DNA of 23,337 bases, taken from Oscillibacter sp. CAG:241. GTDB taxonomy: Bacteria > Bacillota > Clostridia > Oscillospirales > Oscillospiraceae. Shown in pieces: positions 1-6,551 of this stretch. A program made the position numbers and the translations under genes. The DNA lies in contig FR884116.1 in the NCBI GenBank assembly GCA_000435975.1, positions 1-23,337 of the forward strand, written 5' to 3'. Positions within the stretch are counted from its first letter, which is position 1. Each line of letters opens with the position of its first letter. Under the pieces are notes generated by a model. The model had not been told where the DNA came from, did not search any database, and was given only the letters and a program-made list of their open reading frames with translations.

Positions 1-30
1 GGTTTTCCACCTCAACTGCTGCTTGTTCCG

Positions 31-378
31 TTACGTTAGTATAGCATTTTCAATACATCTTGACGCATAAGTTGCCAGGCGGATCTTTTTATCGGGCCGA
101 AAGGTGTTCACCGCCTTGATCAGGCCGATGGTGCCGATGGAGATCAGGTCCTCCTGATTGCTGGCCTGGGTATAATACTTTTTGATGATGTGCGCCACCA
201 GGCGGAGATTGTGCTCCACCAAGCGGTTGCGGGCGGACAGATCGCCCTGGGCCCACTGCTCCAAGCACTCCCGCTCCTCCTGCCGGGACAGGGGACGGGG
301 AAAGGAGCCGGGATTACCGGACAAATGCAGGGTCAAAAACAGGCTGTTGGACAGCAGCAGCAATGCCGCCGATAACAT
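31..378 (-). CDS. sigK: N-terminal half of sporulation sigma factor sigma-K (interrupted gene)
   Basis: Sigma-K directs late mother-cell transcription during sporulation. The 115 residues show a hydrophobic pro-sequence-like N-terminus (residues 1-20) and then sigma-70 region 1.2/2: EHNLRLVAHIIKKYY, the DLISIGTIGLIKAVNTF core-binding helix and ATYASRCIEN. The reading frame stops right after CIENAILT. An intact sigma-K continues with ENEILM and a further 110-120 residues carrying regions 2.4-4, which bind -10 and -35 DNA; these are absent here. The break falls where skin elements split sigK into spoIVCB and spoIIIC in Bacillus and Clostridioides. The start is ATG at 376-378 with a GGAGG box 8-12 nt upstream. 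The inserted DNA would lie left of position 31, outside this window. A simple degenerate pseudogene is the alternative. Family assignment is confident; the skin interpretation is inference. Confidence 0.85.
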   Translation of the reverse strand: MLSAALLLLSNSLFLTLHLSGNPGSFPRPLSRQEERECLEQWAQGDLSARNRLVEHNLRLVAHIIKKYYTQASNQEDLISIGTIGLIKAVNTFRPDKKIRLATYASRCIENAILT

Positions 379-400
379 AGGTCATCCCTCCTTCACGGCA

Positions 401-428
401 ATCCTATGCCCGGAGGGGATGGTCCTAT
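401..428 (-). promoter_or_regulatory. possible sigma-E-type promoter of sigK
   Basis: On the minus strand an ATA (426-428) lies 17 nt before CATAGGAT (401-408). This resembles the sigma-E pattern ATA-N16-18-CATACAnT. It would start transcription about 16 nt before the sigK start codon. sigK is a sigma-E target in other sporeformers. The match is partial and the leader would be very short, so this is tentative. Confidence 0.22.
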
Positions 429-453
429 GTAACAAGAGGAATCGTCAAAAACA

Positions 454-497
454 GCGCTGAAAGGCGGACGGCCTTGCGGTCGTCCGCCTTTCAGCGC
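454..497 (-). terminator. intrinsic terminator of lgt
   Basis: A perfect 17-bp stem (454-470 with 481-497, loop of 10 nt) is followed on the minus strand by TGTTTTTGA. It sits 54 nt after the lgt stop codon and before sigK, so it ends the lgt transcript and separates it from sigK. Confidence 0.85.
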
Positions 498-550
498 ACA
501 TAGGTATAAACGATTACAGGTTTTCCGGTCATTTTCTTGGCCGGCGCGGC

Positions 551-1573
551 TTACTCCCCGCCGGTTTCATCTTTGGGGGCGGCAGGCTCATCGTCCAGGG
601 GCTCCGCCTGTGCGGACTCCGGGGCGTCGTCCCGGGACCCCGCCGCTTCGGTCTCTGCCGGGGCCTCAGCCACCGCAGCGGCAGCAGCCTCCCGGGCAGC
701 CACCTGGTTCACATACAGGTCCTCAGGCCGGTGGGGGTGGAGCTTGATGTTGTAAAACAGCACCGCCAGAGCGGCGATCATCAGCACCAGGCTCAGCACC
801 TGGGACACCCGGATGGGCTGGCCGGCGATGGTCCAGTTGAACAGATACAGGCTGTCGGTGCGCAGGCCCTCGATCCAGAAGCGGCCCACGCCGTACCACA
901 GGAAGTAGAAGCAGGTGTTCTCACCGTCGAACCGCCTGGCCTTGGATACCACAAAAACGATCAGCAGCAGGCCGATGAGGTTCCACAGGCTCTCATACAG
1001 GAAGGTGGGATGTACCTCCACCAGCTCCCCGGCAGTGGTGGTCAGCTGCATGCGCCAGGGCATGGTGGTTTCCGCACCAAAGGCCTCGCGGTTCAGGAAA
1101 TTGCCCCAGCGGCCGATAGCCTGGCCGATGAGCAGCCCCATGACCACCAGGTCCATCATGGCCCCCAGCTTGATATGGCGGCTGCGGCACAGGATAATGG
1201 CCACGATGACCACAGCGATGACGCCGCCGTAGATGGCCAGGCCGCCGTCCCAGATGGCGATGGCCTTGGACCAGCTGAACCGGCCCTCGTGGTCCTTGAA
1301 CTGGCTGAGATAGAACAGAACGTAATAGATCCGCGCGCCGATGATGCCGCAGGGAATGCCCCACAGCAGCCCGTCGATCAGGTCATCCTCGCGGATGCCG
1401 TATTTCGTGCGCTGGCGCATGCACCACCACAGGGCCACCAGCATGCCCAGGGCGATGAGGATGCCGTACCAGTAGATGCCGTTGCCGATGTTGATGGCCT
1501 TGGAGCTGAGGGTAATGGTCCAGTCGCCAAAAAGCCCCGGAAAGCGGATGGGGCTGTCGGTCATGATCTTCAT
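551..1573 (-). CDS. lgt: prolipoprotein diacylglyceryl transferase
   Basis: Membrane enzyme that moves diacylglycerol from phosphatidylglycerol to the lipobox cysteine of prolipoproteins, the first step of lipoprotein maturation. The 340-residue product has about seven hydrophobic segments and the Lgt signature GRWGNFLNREAFG at residues 154-166. It also has HPTFLYES at 188-195 and GRFWIEGLRTD near 230-240, matching the conserved R..E..R region. The position of the E. coli histidine in HGG is YGG here (115-117). Residues 283-340 form a soluble tail rich in Ala, Glu, Pro and Asp, beyond the usual 260-290-residue length. Start ATG 1571-1573 has AAGGAG about 8 nt upstream; an in-frame Met4 is less well placed. 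It is monocistronic, with its own promoter and terminator. Confidence 0.95.
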   Translation of the reverse strand: MKIMTDSPIRFPGLFGDWTITLSSKAINIGNGIYWYGILIALGMLVALWWCMRQRTKYGIREDDLIDGLLWGIPCGIIGARIYYVLFYLSQFKDHEGRFSWSKAIAIWDGGLAIYGGVIAVVIVAIILCRSRHIKLGAMMDLVVMGLLIGQAIGRWGNFLNREAFGAETTMPWRMQLTTTAGELVEVHPTFLYESLWNLIGLLLIVFVVSKARRFDGENTCFYFLWYGVGRFWIEGLRTDSLYLFNWTIAGQPIRVSQVLSLVLMIAALAVLFYNIKLHPHRPEDLYVNQVAAREAAAAAVAEAPAETEAAGSRDDAPESAQAEPLDDEPAAPKDETGGE

Positions 1574-1604
1574 AGTGTCACTCCTTGCTCAGAAACTGGC
1601 ACCT

Positions 1605-1633
1605 ATTATACCGCAGACGGCGCAGAATGAAAA
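1605..1633 (-). promoter_or_regulatory. sigma-A promoter of lgt
   Basis: Minus strand: -35 TTTTCA (1628-1633), 17-nt spacer, -10 TATAAT (1605-1610), about 31 nt before the lgt start codon. The -10 is perfect and the -35 matches four of six positions. The -35 overlaps the T-run of a short GCCC/GGGC stem (1634-1650) that may end the gene upstream. Confidence 0.55.
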
Positions 1634-1672
1634 GCCCTTTTTTTCCGGGCAGCGCCTGCACGCGTACCCCCC

Positions 1673-2152
1673 TTACCCCTTGATGATCTCCACCACTTCG
1701 CCGATATACATACGGTGGACGGGCTCGTCCTTATAAAAGGCGTCCCGGACCTCCTGGGGGATCTGCTCCAGGTCCAGGTCCTGGCAATAGATCTTGCGGC
1801 AGACCAGGGTAGTCTCCGCCTGACGGAAGGTGATGCCCCGGGGCAGGAGCTCCGGGGTCAGACCCGCCGCCGCCACCTTGTCGCCGTCCCGGCCGGAGGT
1901 GCTGCCCAGCAGGGACAGGGCCCTGCGCTGCTCCTCCGGGTAAAAGCTGACGGTGAAGTAGTCGCTCTCCTCCATGAATTCAAAGGTATAGCGGTTCTTT
2001 TTCACATACACTGTGGCCACCGGGCGTTCCCACAGGGTGCCCAGGCCGCCCCAGCTGATGGTCATGGTGTTGTAATGCTCCGGGGTCCCCGCCGTGACCA
2101 GGGCCCACTGCTTGTCGAATTTGGTAAATACGTCCGCTTCCAGGTGCATCAT
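1673..2152 (-). CDS. flavin reductase-like (FMN-binding split-barrel) protein
   Basis: Small flavin-binding protein, 159 residues from the chosen start. It fits the flavin reductase-like split-barrel family: FDKQWALVTAG, YNTMTISWGGLGTLW (flavin-loop region), an aromatic YTFEF, SFYPEE, LGSTSGRD and the C-terminal VHRMYIGEVVEI. Such proteins usually bind FMN and act as NAD(P)H-flavin reductases or redox partners; the substrate cannot be read here. The start is ATG 2150-2152 (MMHLEADVF) because AAGGAG lies 9 nt upstream. The longer frame to 2266 begins in repeat-derived, low-quality coding sequence and is rejected. No operon partner: the next gene upstream is beyond a 500-nt repeat island. Confidence 0.82.
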   Translation of the reverse strand: MMHLEADVFTKFDKQWALVTAGTPEHYNTMTISWGGLGTLWERPVATVYVKKNRYTFEFMEESDYFTVSFYPEEQRRALSLLGSTSGRDGDKVAAAGLTPELLPRGITFRQAETTLVCRKIYCQDLDLEQIPQEVRDAFYKDEPVHRMYIGEVVEIIKG

Positions 2153-2184
2153 ACCGGCACGCTCCTTCATTATAAAGTAAGGCC

Positions 2185-2193
2185 ATTGTATCA
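2185..2193 (-). promoter_or_regulatory. extended -10 promoter of the flavin reductase-like gene
   Basis: Minus-strand TGATACAAT gives an extended -10 (TGn plus TACAAT), 32 nt before the start codon. No good -35 is visible in the GC-rich repeat upstream. A second TATAAT (2168-2173) lies so close to the ribosome binding site that it would leave no leader. Confidence 0.35.
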
Positions 2194-2230
2194 CACCCCG
2201 CCCCCCGGGGCAAGACGGAGATTTCCGGCA

Positions 2231-2263
2231 CCCGCAAAAAGGGCGGACGCCGGTGCCCGCCCC
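2231..2263 (-). terminator. dispersed terminator hairpin, copy 1 of a direct repeat
   Basis: A near-perfect inverted repeat (2241-2262, GGGCGG...CCGCCC) is followed on the minus strand by TTTTT (2236-2240). The 33-nt unit differs by one base from 2614-2646. It would stop minus-strand read-through before the flavin reductase-like gene. Confidence 0.7.
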
Positions 2264-2613
2264 CACAGGCCCTCTCAGTCACCTTCGGTGACAGCTCTCC
2301 CAGAGGGAGAGCCAAGCGGGGGAGGCCGCCGGCCGCGGGGCGTCTCCCGGGAGCCGTAGGGCCCGCTGCCCTCAGCGGGCCGCGTTATCAGGGGGTAATT
2401 CTTGCGGTGTCATTGCGAGGAGCGAAGCGACGTGGCAATCCGTTCCTTATGCGTTCGACAGGCCCAGGGAAAACGGATTCCCACGTCGGCCCGATGGGTC
2501 TCCTCGGAATGACATATCAAGAAGATTATCGGTAGCTGACGGCGGGGCACATGGGCCCCGCCCCACGGGTGTTCTATCAATAGGCGCTTCGTAGGGGCCG
2601 ACGTCCCCGGCGG
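2264..2613. repeat. intergenic island of palindromic dispersed repeats
   Basis: No convincing gene in this stretch. It holds adjacent hairpins: GTCACC-TTC-GGTGAC (2278-2292) directly followed by GCTCTCCC-aga-GGGAGAGC (2294-2312); GGCCCGCTG/CAGCGGGCC (2360-2381); and GGCGGGGC/GCCCCGCC (2541-2562). It also holds a 107-nt imperfect palindrome (2408-2514) that starts TGTCATTGCGAGGAGCG and ends CTCCTCGGAATGACA, typical of dispersed REP-like units in clostridial genomes. The block lies between the two terminator copies at 2231 and 2614, so it may have been built by insertion or duplication. Confidence 0.6.
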
Positions 2614-2646
2614 CCCGCAAAAAGGGCGGACGCCGGCGCCCGCCCC
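2614..2646 (-). terminator. intrinsic terminator of the 2652-3326 gene, copy 2 of a direct repeat
   Basis: Inverted repeat 2624-2645 followed on the minus strand by TTTTT (2619-2623), beginning 6 nt after the stop codon of the membrane protein gene. It is almost identical to 2231-2263. Position and T-run make it the terminator of that gene. Confidence 0.8.
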
Positions 2647-2651
2647 GATCT

Positions 2652-3326
2652 TTATCCGAACAAAAGGATGCACCACCAGATGGCGCCGATGACAGATACC
2701 ACCAGCCCCAGCAGGAGCATGATGCCCCGGGCCAGGTCCGTGGCCTGGAGCTTTTCCGAGTTGTGATAGAAAAAGCCCAGCAGAAATTTGTCCAGGGCGA
2801 TGGCGGGCTTCAGCAGCAGGGGGAGCACCAGGCCCAGCAGCAGGAACAGCCCCGCCGTGAGAAATTCCCCGGGCCGCCCGGCGATGCGGGTCTGGTGATT
2901 GCCCAGGGCCATGCTGTACAGCGCGTTATCAGTCAGGCCCGGGCTGAACCCGGCCTTCTCCTGCACCAGGGTGCTGATGGACCAGCTGTCACCCGCTGTC
3001 ATGAACGTTCCGGTGGCGGCGTTGTAGGTGACGTTGCGGACCACACCGTCCATGGCCATTTCCGCCGCCCGATAGGAGCCGTTTTCCGCCAGGGACAGGG
3101 TAAACTCCGCCGTCTGCCCCGTGGGGGACTGAATGCGCAGGTGGTTGTCCTCCGTCACCTCCACCGTGGAGCAGCCCGGGCGGGTATAGGTCCTGCCCTG
3201 TTCCCCGGCGGTCATGCGGTAAAAGCCGCCGTAGTTCCACACGCCGGGGCGCAGGCCCCACACCAGGGCCGAGACCGCCAGGAGCACCGCGGCGGCCAGT
3301 TCGATTTTCCAGATGATGCTTTTCAT
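2652..3326 (-). CDS. hypothetical membrane protein, three predicted helices
   Basis: I do not recognise a family. The 224-residue product has one N-terminal helix (about residues 8-25), an extracytoplasmic region of about 125 residues with beta-rich composition and an NGS sequence, and two C-terminal helices (about 155-175 and 200-222) joined by a short cytoplasmic loop. Start ATG 3324-3326 (MKSIIWK) has a GGTGAGG box 8-9 nt upstream; a GTG five codons earlier (3339-3341) sits on top of that box and is rejected. It is transcribed alone from a strong promoter at 3390-3418 and ends in a strong terminator. No catalytic motif is visible; an envelope or sensing role is only a guess. Confidence 0.7.
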   Translation of the reverse strand: MKSIIWKIELAAAVLLAVSALVWGLRPGVWNYGGFYRMTAGEQGRTYTRPGCSTVEVTEDNHLRIQSPTGQTAEFTLSLAENGSYRAAEMAMDGVVRNVTYNAATGTFMTAGDSWSISTLVQEKAGFSPGLTDNALYSMALGNHQTRIAGRPGEFLTAGLFLLLGLVLPLLLKPAIALDKFLLGFFYHNSEKLQATDLARGIMLLLGLVVSVIGAIWWCILLFG

Positions 3327-3389
3327 GATGGATTCCCTCACCTTTCCAGCGAATTTCCGTCTGTTGCAGCTGTGGTTCTCTGTACAATT

Positions 3390-3418
3390 ATGTTACTATA
3401 TTTATGCACAATTGTCAA
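3390..3418 (-). promoter_or_regulatory. strong sigma-A promoter of the membrane protein gene
   Basis: Minus strand: perfect -35 TTGACA (3413-3418), 17-nt spacer, -10 TAACAT (3390-3395), about 63 nt before the start codon. The palindrome ACAATTGT overlaps the -35 and ACATAATTGT follows the -10, which could hold a repressor such as a MarR-type protein. The operator idea is inference. Confidence 0.7.
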
Positions 3419-3475
3419 CGAAAAAAAATATTTTCGATTTAGTATTTACCCTCCTTCGCGGCAGCCATTTACCGG

Positions 3476-3535
3476 AAATCTTCTTGATATGTCATTTCGA
3501 GTCAGCCGCAGGCTGGTGCGGCGATCCGTTTTCCC
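3476..3535 (+). repeat. single half-unit of a REP-like dispersed repeat
   Basis: The start ATCTTCTTGATATGTCATT and the end ATCCGTTTTCCC match the reverse complement of about 2470-2529, while the middle differs. It lies between divergent promoters in a 306-nt region (3327-3632) without a gene. Confidence 0.55.
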
Positions 3536-3574
3536 GGCGCATCAGTGCCTATTTCCTCCCATAACCGCCGCCTC

Positions 3575-3603
3575 TTGTCTTTTCCTGCCCTATGTGGTAA
3601 AAT
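3575..3603 (+). promoter_or_regulatory. promoter of the FrhB-like/queH operon
   Basis: -35 TTGTCT (3575-3580), 17-nt spacer, extended -10 TGG-TAAAAT (-10 hexamer 3598-3603), 29 nt before the GTG start. It is well placed for the downstream two-gene operon. Confidence 0.6.
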
Positions 3604-3632
3604 GGCAAAAACATCGAAAAGGAGCTGAGTGC

Positions 3633-4790
3633 GTGACGGACTATCCCACTTCCCTGCTGCCGGACCGCGGCAGATGCACCGGCTGCGGCGCCTGCGCCAG
3701 CGGCTGCCCCAAGGGGGCCATCCATATGCTGCCGGACCGGGAGGGGTTCCTGTACCCCACCGTCACCGATGCCTGCATCCAATGCGGCCACTGCGCCCAT
3801 ATCTGCCCCGTTCTGAAGCAGCGGGAGCCCCGGCCGGAGCCGGCGGTGTTCGCCGCCTGGAACCCGAATCCCGCCGTGCGCCAGACCTCCACCGCAGGCG
3901 GCGTATTTCCCCTGCTGGCGGAGTATATCCTGGACGAGGGCGGCGTGGTGTTCGGCGCGGCCCTGGACCAGGAGCTGCGGGTGCGGCACATCGCCGTAAA
4001 GGACAAGGCGGAGCTGCCCCGGCTCCAGGGGGCCAAGCCCGTGCAAAGCGACCTGGGCGACAGCTTCCGCCGGGTGCGCCACTATCTGGACCAGGGGCGG
4101 CGGGTGCTGTTCTCCGGCACCCCCTGTCAGGTGGACGGCCTGTATCACTTCTTAGGCGAGCATCCGGAGCGGCTGCTGACCTGCGACGTGGTGTGCAGCG
4201 GCGTGTCCTCCCCGGGGGTGTGGGGCCAGCTGGTGCGGTCTATGGCGTATATCAAGCGGCAGCCGCCGGTGGACGTGTGCTTCTGCGGCAAGCTGCCCGG
4301 GGAAAAGGACCGGCGATTCCGTGTCCGCTTCGCCGGAGGCGCCCAGTATGACGCCCCCTTCGGCAAGTCCGATTTCGGCCGGGGTCTGCGGCAGCGGCTG
4401 TTTCTGCGCCCGGCATGCCACCGGTGTCCCTATACCAGCACCGACCGCCCGGCGGACTTGACCCTGGGCATATACCGGGACCCGCCCAAGGACTTCCACC
4501 CGGAGGTACCCCGGTACAGCATTTCCCTGCTGCTGGTGAACAGTGCCAAGGGCGCCCACTATTTCGACACACTGCCCCTGAAGCGGGAAAAGCTGACCCT
4601 GGACCAGGCGGTAGCCTGCGCCGGGGCTCTGTCGGCTCCCCAGGAAGCCTCCGGCAGCCGGGAGGACTTTTTCGCGGCCTTCTGTCAGCAGCCCTTCCAG
4701 CAGGTGCGCAACCGGTTTCTGTCCGCCTCTCCCCTGCCCCAGCCCCTGGAGCGGCTGCGTCAGCTGCTGAAGCATCCCAAGGAGAAGTGA
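3633..4790 (+). CDS. ferredoxin-domain FrhB-like protein (coenzyme F420 hydrogenase/dehydrogenase beta-subunit family)
   Basis: Iron-sulfur flavoprotein-type redox protein of 385 residues. Two [4Fe-4S] ferredoxin motifs open the protein: CTGCGACASGCP (Cys 15, 18, 21, 25) and CIQCGHCAHICP (Cys 48, 51, 54, 58). The FrhB N- and C-terminal domains follow, with STAGGVF, GTPCQVDGL, TCDVVCSG and a further CHRCPYTSTDRPADLTLG. Clostridial members often sit in redox or polysaccharide clusters, and the physiological substrate is usually unknown. The start is GTG 3633-3635 with AAAAGGAG 8 nt upstream; the frame is open far upstream but that part is not coding-like. The gene ends 4 nt before queH, so the two are translationally close and probably co-regulated. 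A donor role for QueH is inference. Confidence 0.85.
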   Translation: MTDYPTSLLPDRGRCTGCGACASGCPKGAIHMLPDREGFLYPTVTDACIQCGHCAHICPVLKQREPRPEPAVFAAWNPNPAVRQTSTAGGVFPLLAEYILDEGGVVFGAALDQELRVRHIAVKDKAELPRLQGAKPVQSDLGDSFRRVRHYLDQGRRVLFSGTPCQVDGLYHFLGEHPERLLTCDVVCSGVSSPGVWGQLVRSMAYIKRQPPVDVCFCGKLPGEKDRRFRVRFAGGAQYDAPFGKSDFGRGLRQRLFLRPACHRCPYTSTDRPADLTLGIYRDPPKDFHPEVPRYSISLLLVNSAKGAHYFDTLPLKREKLTLDQAVACAGALSAPQEASGSREDFFAAFCQQPFQQVRNRFLSASPLPQPLERLRQLLKHPKEK

Positions 4791-4794
4791 TTTT

Positions 4795-5364
4795 ATGGAA
4801 ACACTGATGCACACCTGCTGCGCGCCGTGCTCCGTGTCCTGCATCCACCAGCTGCGGGGCGAGGGCATCGAGCCTGTCAGCTTCTGGTATAATCCCAATA
4901 TCCACCCCTATCAGGAGTACAAGGCCCGGCGGGACACGCTGATGGCCTATGCCCCGGCCATCGGCATGAAGCTCATCGTCCGGGAGGATTACGGCCTGCG
5001 GGATTTCTGCCGGGCCGTGTGCGGCGACATCGACCACCGGTGCGGCCACTGCTACCATATCCGCCTGTGGGAAACGGCACGGTATGCGGCGGAGCACGGC
5101 TATGCCAGCTTCACCAGCACCCTGTTCGTCAGCCCCTATCAGAACCACGAGCTGCTGCGGCAGACGGCTCAGGCGGCGGCAGAGGCATACGGGGTGGAGT
5201 TCCTGTACCGGGATTTCCGTCCCGGATTCCGGGCAGGCCAGCAGGAGGCCCGGGAGCGTGGCTTTTACATGCAGAAATACTGCGGGTGCGTGTTCAGCGA
5301 GGAGGACCGCTACCGCAAGCAGCTCGACCGGGATCTGAAGAATCCGGAAAAGATCATTGGATAA
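4795..5364 (+). CDS. queH: epoxyqueuosine reductase QueH
   Basis: Last step of queuosine tRNA modification: reduction of epoxyqueuosine to queuosine in tRNAs with GUN anticodons. The 189-residue protein has the QueH pattern: HTCCAPC near the N-terminus (Cys 8, 9, 12), RCGHCY (Cys 83, 86), and YMQKYCGC (Cys 163, 165). These supply the iron-sulfur cluster and metal ligands. Length is normal for the family. Its ribosome binding site (AAGGAG) lies inside the last codons of the upstream FrhB-like gene, and only 4 nt separate stop and start. Clostridia commonly use QueH instead of the cobalamin-dependent QueG. A terminator hairpin begins at the stop codon. Confidence 0.95.
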   Translation: METLMHTCCAPCSVSCIHQLRGEGIEPVSFWYNPNIHPYQEYKARRDTLMAYAPAIGMKLIVREDYGLRDFCRAVCGDIDHRCGHCYHIRLWETARYAAEHGYASFTSTLFVSPYQNHELLRQTAQAAAEAYGVEFLYRDFRPGFRAGQQEARERGFYMQKYCGCVFSEEDRYRKQLDRDLKNPEKIIG

Positions 5365-5400
5365 CAGCAGCCCCGCCGGTCACCCGGCGGGGCTGTTGTT
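5363..5400. terminator. bidirectional terminator between queH and the ATP-grasp gene
   Basis: 17-bp stem (5363-5379 with 5384-5400, one G-T pair, 4-nt loop) between two convergent genes, overlapping the queH stop codon and ending 8 nt before the stop of the minus-strand gene. The flanks carry only short T-rich stretches in either direction. Confidence 0.75.
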
Positions 5401-5407
5401 ATTCATT

Positions 5408-6415
5408 TTACAGGTGAAGCAGCTCCTTGTAATAGGGCCACAGGCCGGTTTTCTCCGGGCAGAAGGGGGCCAGCTGGCACAGGTCCGTGCCGGGGAAGTC
5501 ATTGCCCTCGATGATGGCCGGGCCGTCGGGGCCGATGGCCATATCCCAACCCACATGGCCCACCTCCGGGATCTCCCGGGCGGCCTCACAGGCCATGGCC
5601 TTGGCCTCCTCGATCATGGGCAGCTGATAGCCCACCAGGGGGATGCCGGTGTCGGGGTGCCGGTCATAGACGTTGAAATAGTCGTCGGTGGCGGGGGAGC
5701 AGATCTTACCGGTGTCGATATCCACCCGGCAGAGGATGCCGCCCTGGCCGGAGTTGTCGCACACACCGCCGCCCCGTCCCATTTTCAGGGTGATATAGGC
5801 GATGTGCACCTGGCCGTCCACCAGGTCGGTGCAGATGCGCATGGTGTTCACGGACTGGGGATGCAGCCGCGCCATATCGGGATGCTGGGCCTGGACATGC
5901 TCCAGCACCACCAGCTTCTTCTCCCGGATATAGTCCAGCATGGCCGCCGGGGATTCAAAATCCTTCACATACAGCTTTTCCACGCCGTTGCCGCAGGAGC
6001 CGTGGTTGATCTTGGCAAAAATGGCCTCCTGGCCCTCCAGGAACCCAGCCATTTGTTCCACCGTAGCGGTCTCGCCGTTGAGGGTGGGCCGGCGGAGGTA
6101 CTTGGCGAAGCGGACGTTAAAGAGCAGCTTATCGTCAAAATCGTCGTCGTGTGCCATATCATTCATGAGATTGCTGACCTTCTTGTTGCGCACCCGGGTG
6201 AGGTAGGTGTCCCGCTGGGCGCCGGTCATGTTGTAAAAGCCGAACATGGTGTAGTCATAATACCCTGCGCCGTACCGCACGGCGCACCACAGCATATCAA
6301 AGAAGGTGCGCACGTTGTTCTGTCCGCACTTCTGGTGCACCACGTCGATCATGTGGTTCATTTTCTTGAAGCGGACGCCGGTGAGCACCCGGGCCACATA
6401 TCCGATCATTGCCAT
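5408..6415 (-). CDS. sugar-transfer-associated ATP-grasp protein
   Basis: ATP-grasp fold protein, 335 residues, resembling the sugar-transfer-associated ATP-grasp family. Visible motifs: IFAKINHGSCGNGVEKLYV (ATP-binding lysine and glycine-rich loop), VVLEHVQAQHPDMARLHPQSVNTMRICT, a GRGGGVCDNSGQGG loop, and VGWDMAIGPDGPAIIEGNDFPGTDL with the metal-binding E and N of the C-terminal ATP-grasp motif. Members ligate or transfer onto cell-surface sugars or peptides; the substrate is not evident. The start is ATG 6413-6415 (MAMIGYV) with GGGAGG 8 nt upstream; the frame extends to 6613 but that part overlaps the promoters and is rejected. It stands alone, convergent with queH. Confidence 0.8.
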   Translation of the reverse strand: MAMIGYVARVLTGVRFKKMNHMIDVVHQKCGQNNVRTFFDMLWCAVRYGAGYYDYTMFGFYNMTGAQRDTYLTRVRNKKVSNLMNDMAHDDDFDDKLLFNVRFAKYLRRPTLNGETATVEQMAGFLEGQEAIFAKINHGSCGNGVEKLYVKDFESPAAMLDYIREKKLVVLEHVQAQHPDMARLHPQSVNTMRICTDLVDGQVHIAYITLKMGRGGGVCDNSGQGGILCRVDIDTGKICSPATDDYFNVYDRHPDTGIPLVGYQLPMIEEAKAMACEAAREIPEVGHVGWDMAIGPDGPAIIEGNDFPGTDLCQLAPFCPEKTGLWPYYKELLHL

Positions 6416-6446
6416 GGTAAAAACCTCCCATTTCTCGTTTTGCACT

Positions 6447-6475
6447 ATCATATCACGCAGGCGGCGAAAATCCAA
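6447..6475 (-). promoter_or_regulatory. proximal promoter of the ATP-grasp gene
   Basis: Minus strand: -35 TTGGAT (6470-6475), 17-nt spacer, extended -10 TGA-TATGAT (-10 hexamer 6447-6452), 31 nt before the start codon. Confidence 0.55.
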
Positions 6476-6514
6476 TGCATTTTCCTGATGTCTGCCAAAA
6501 GCAGAACTGTTTTC

Positions 6515-6543
6515 AGTATACCACGCCGGAGCGCACGGCGCAA
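6515..6543 (-). promoter_or_regulatory. distal promoter of the ATP-grasp gene
   Basis: Minus strand: -35 TTGCGC (6538-6543), 17-nt spacer ending TGG, -10 TATACT (6515-6520). It starts 9 nt downstream of the ornithine cyclodeaminase-like stop codon. The architecture (TTGCGC, 17 nt, extended TGG, TATA-T) is the same as that of the 22620-22648 promoter. Confidence 0.45.
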
Positions 6544-6551
6544 GAACAGCG

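Noticed and set aside
2763..3632. N-terminal extension of the FrhB-like frame up to 2763
   Set aside because: The extension lies antisense to the membrane protein gene and through promoters and repeats; GTG 3633 has a proper ribosome binding site directly before the first ferredoxin motif.
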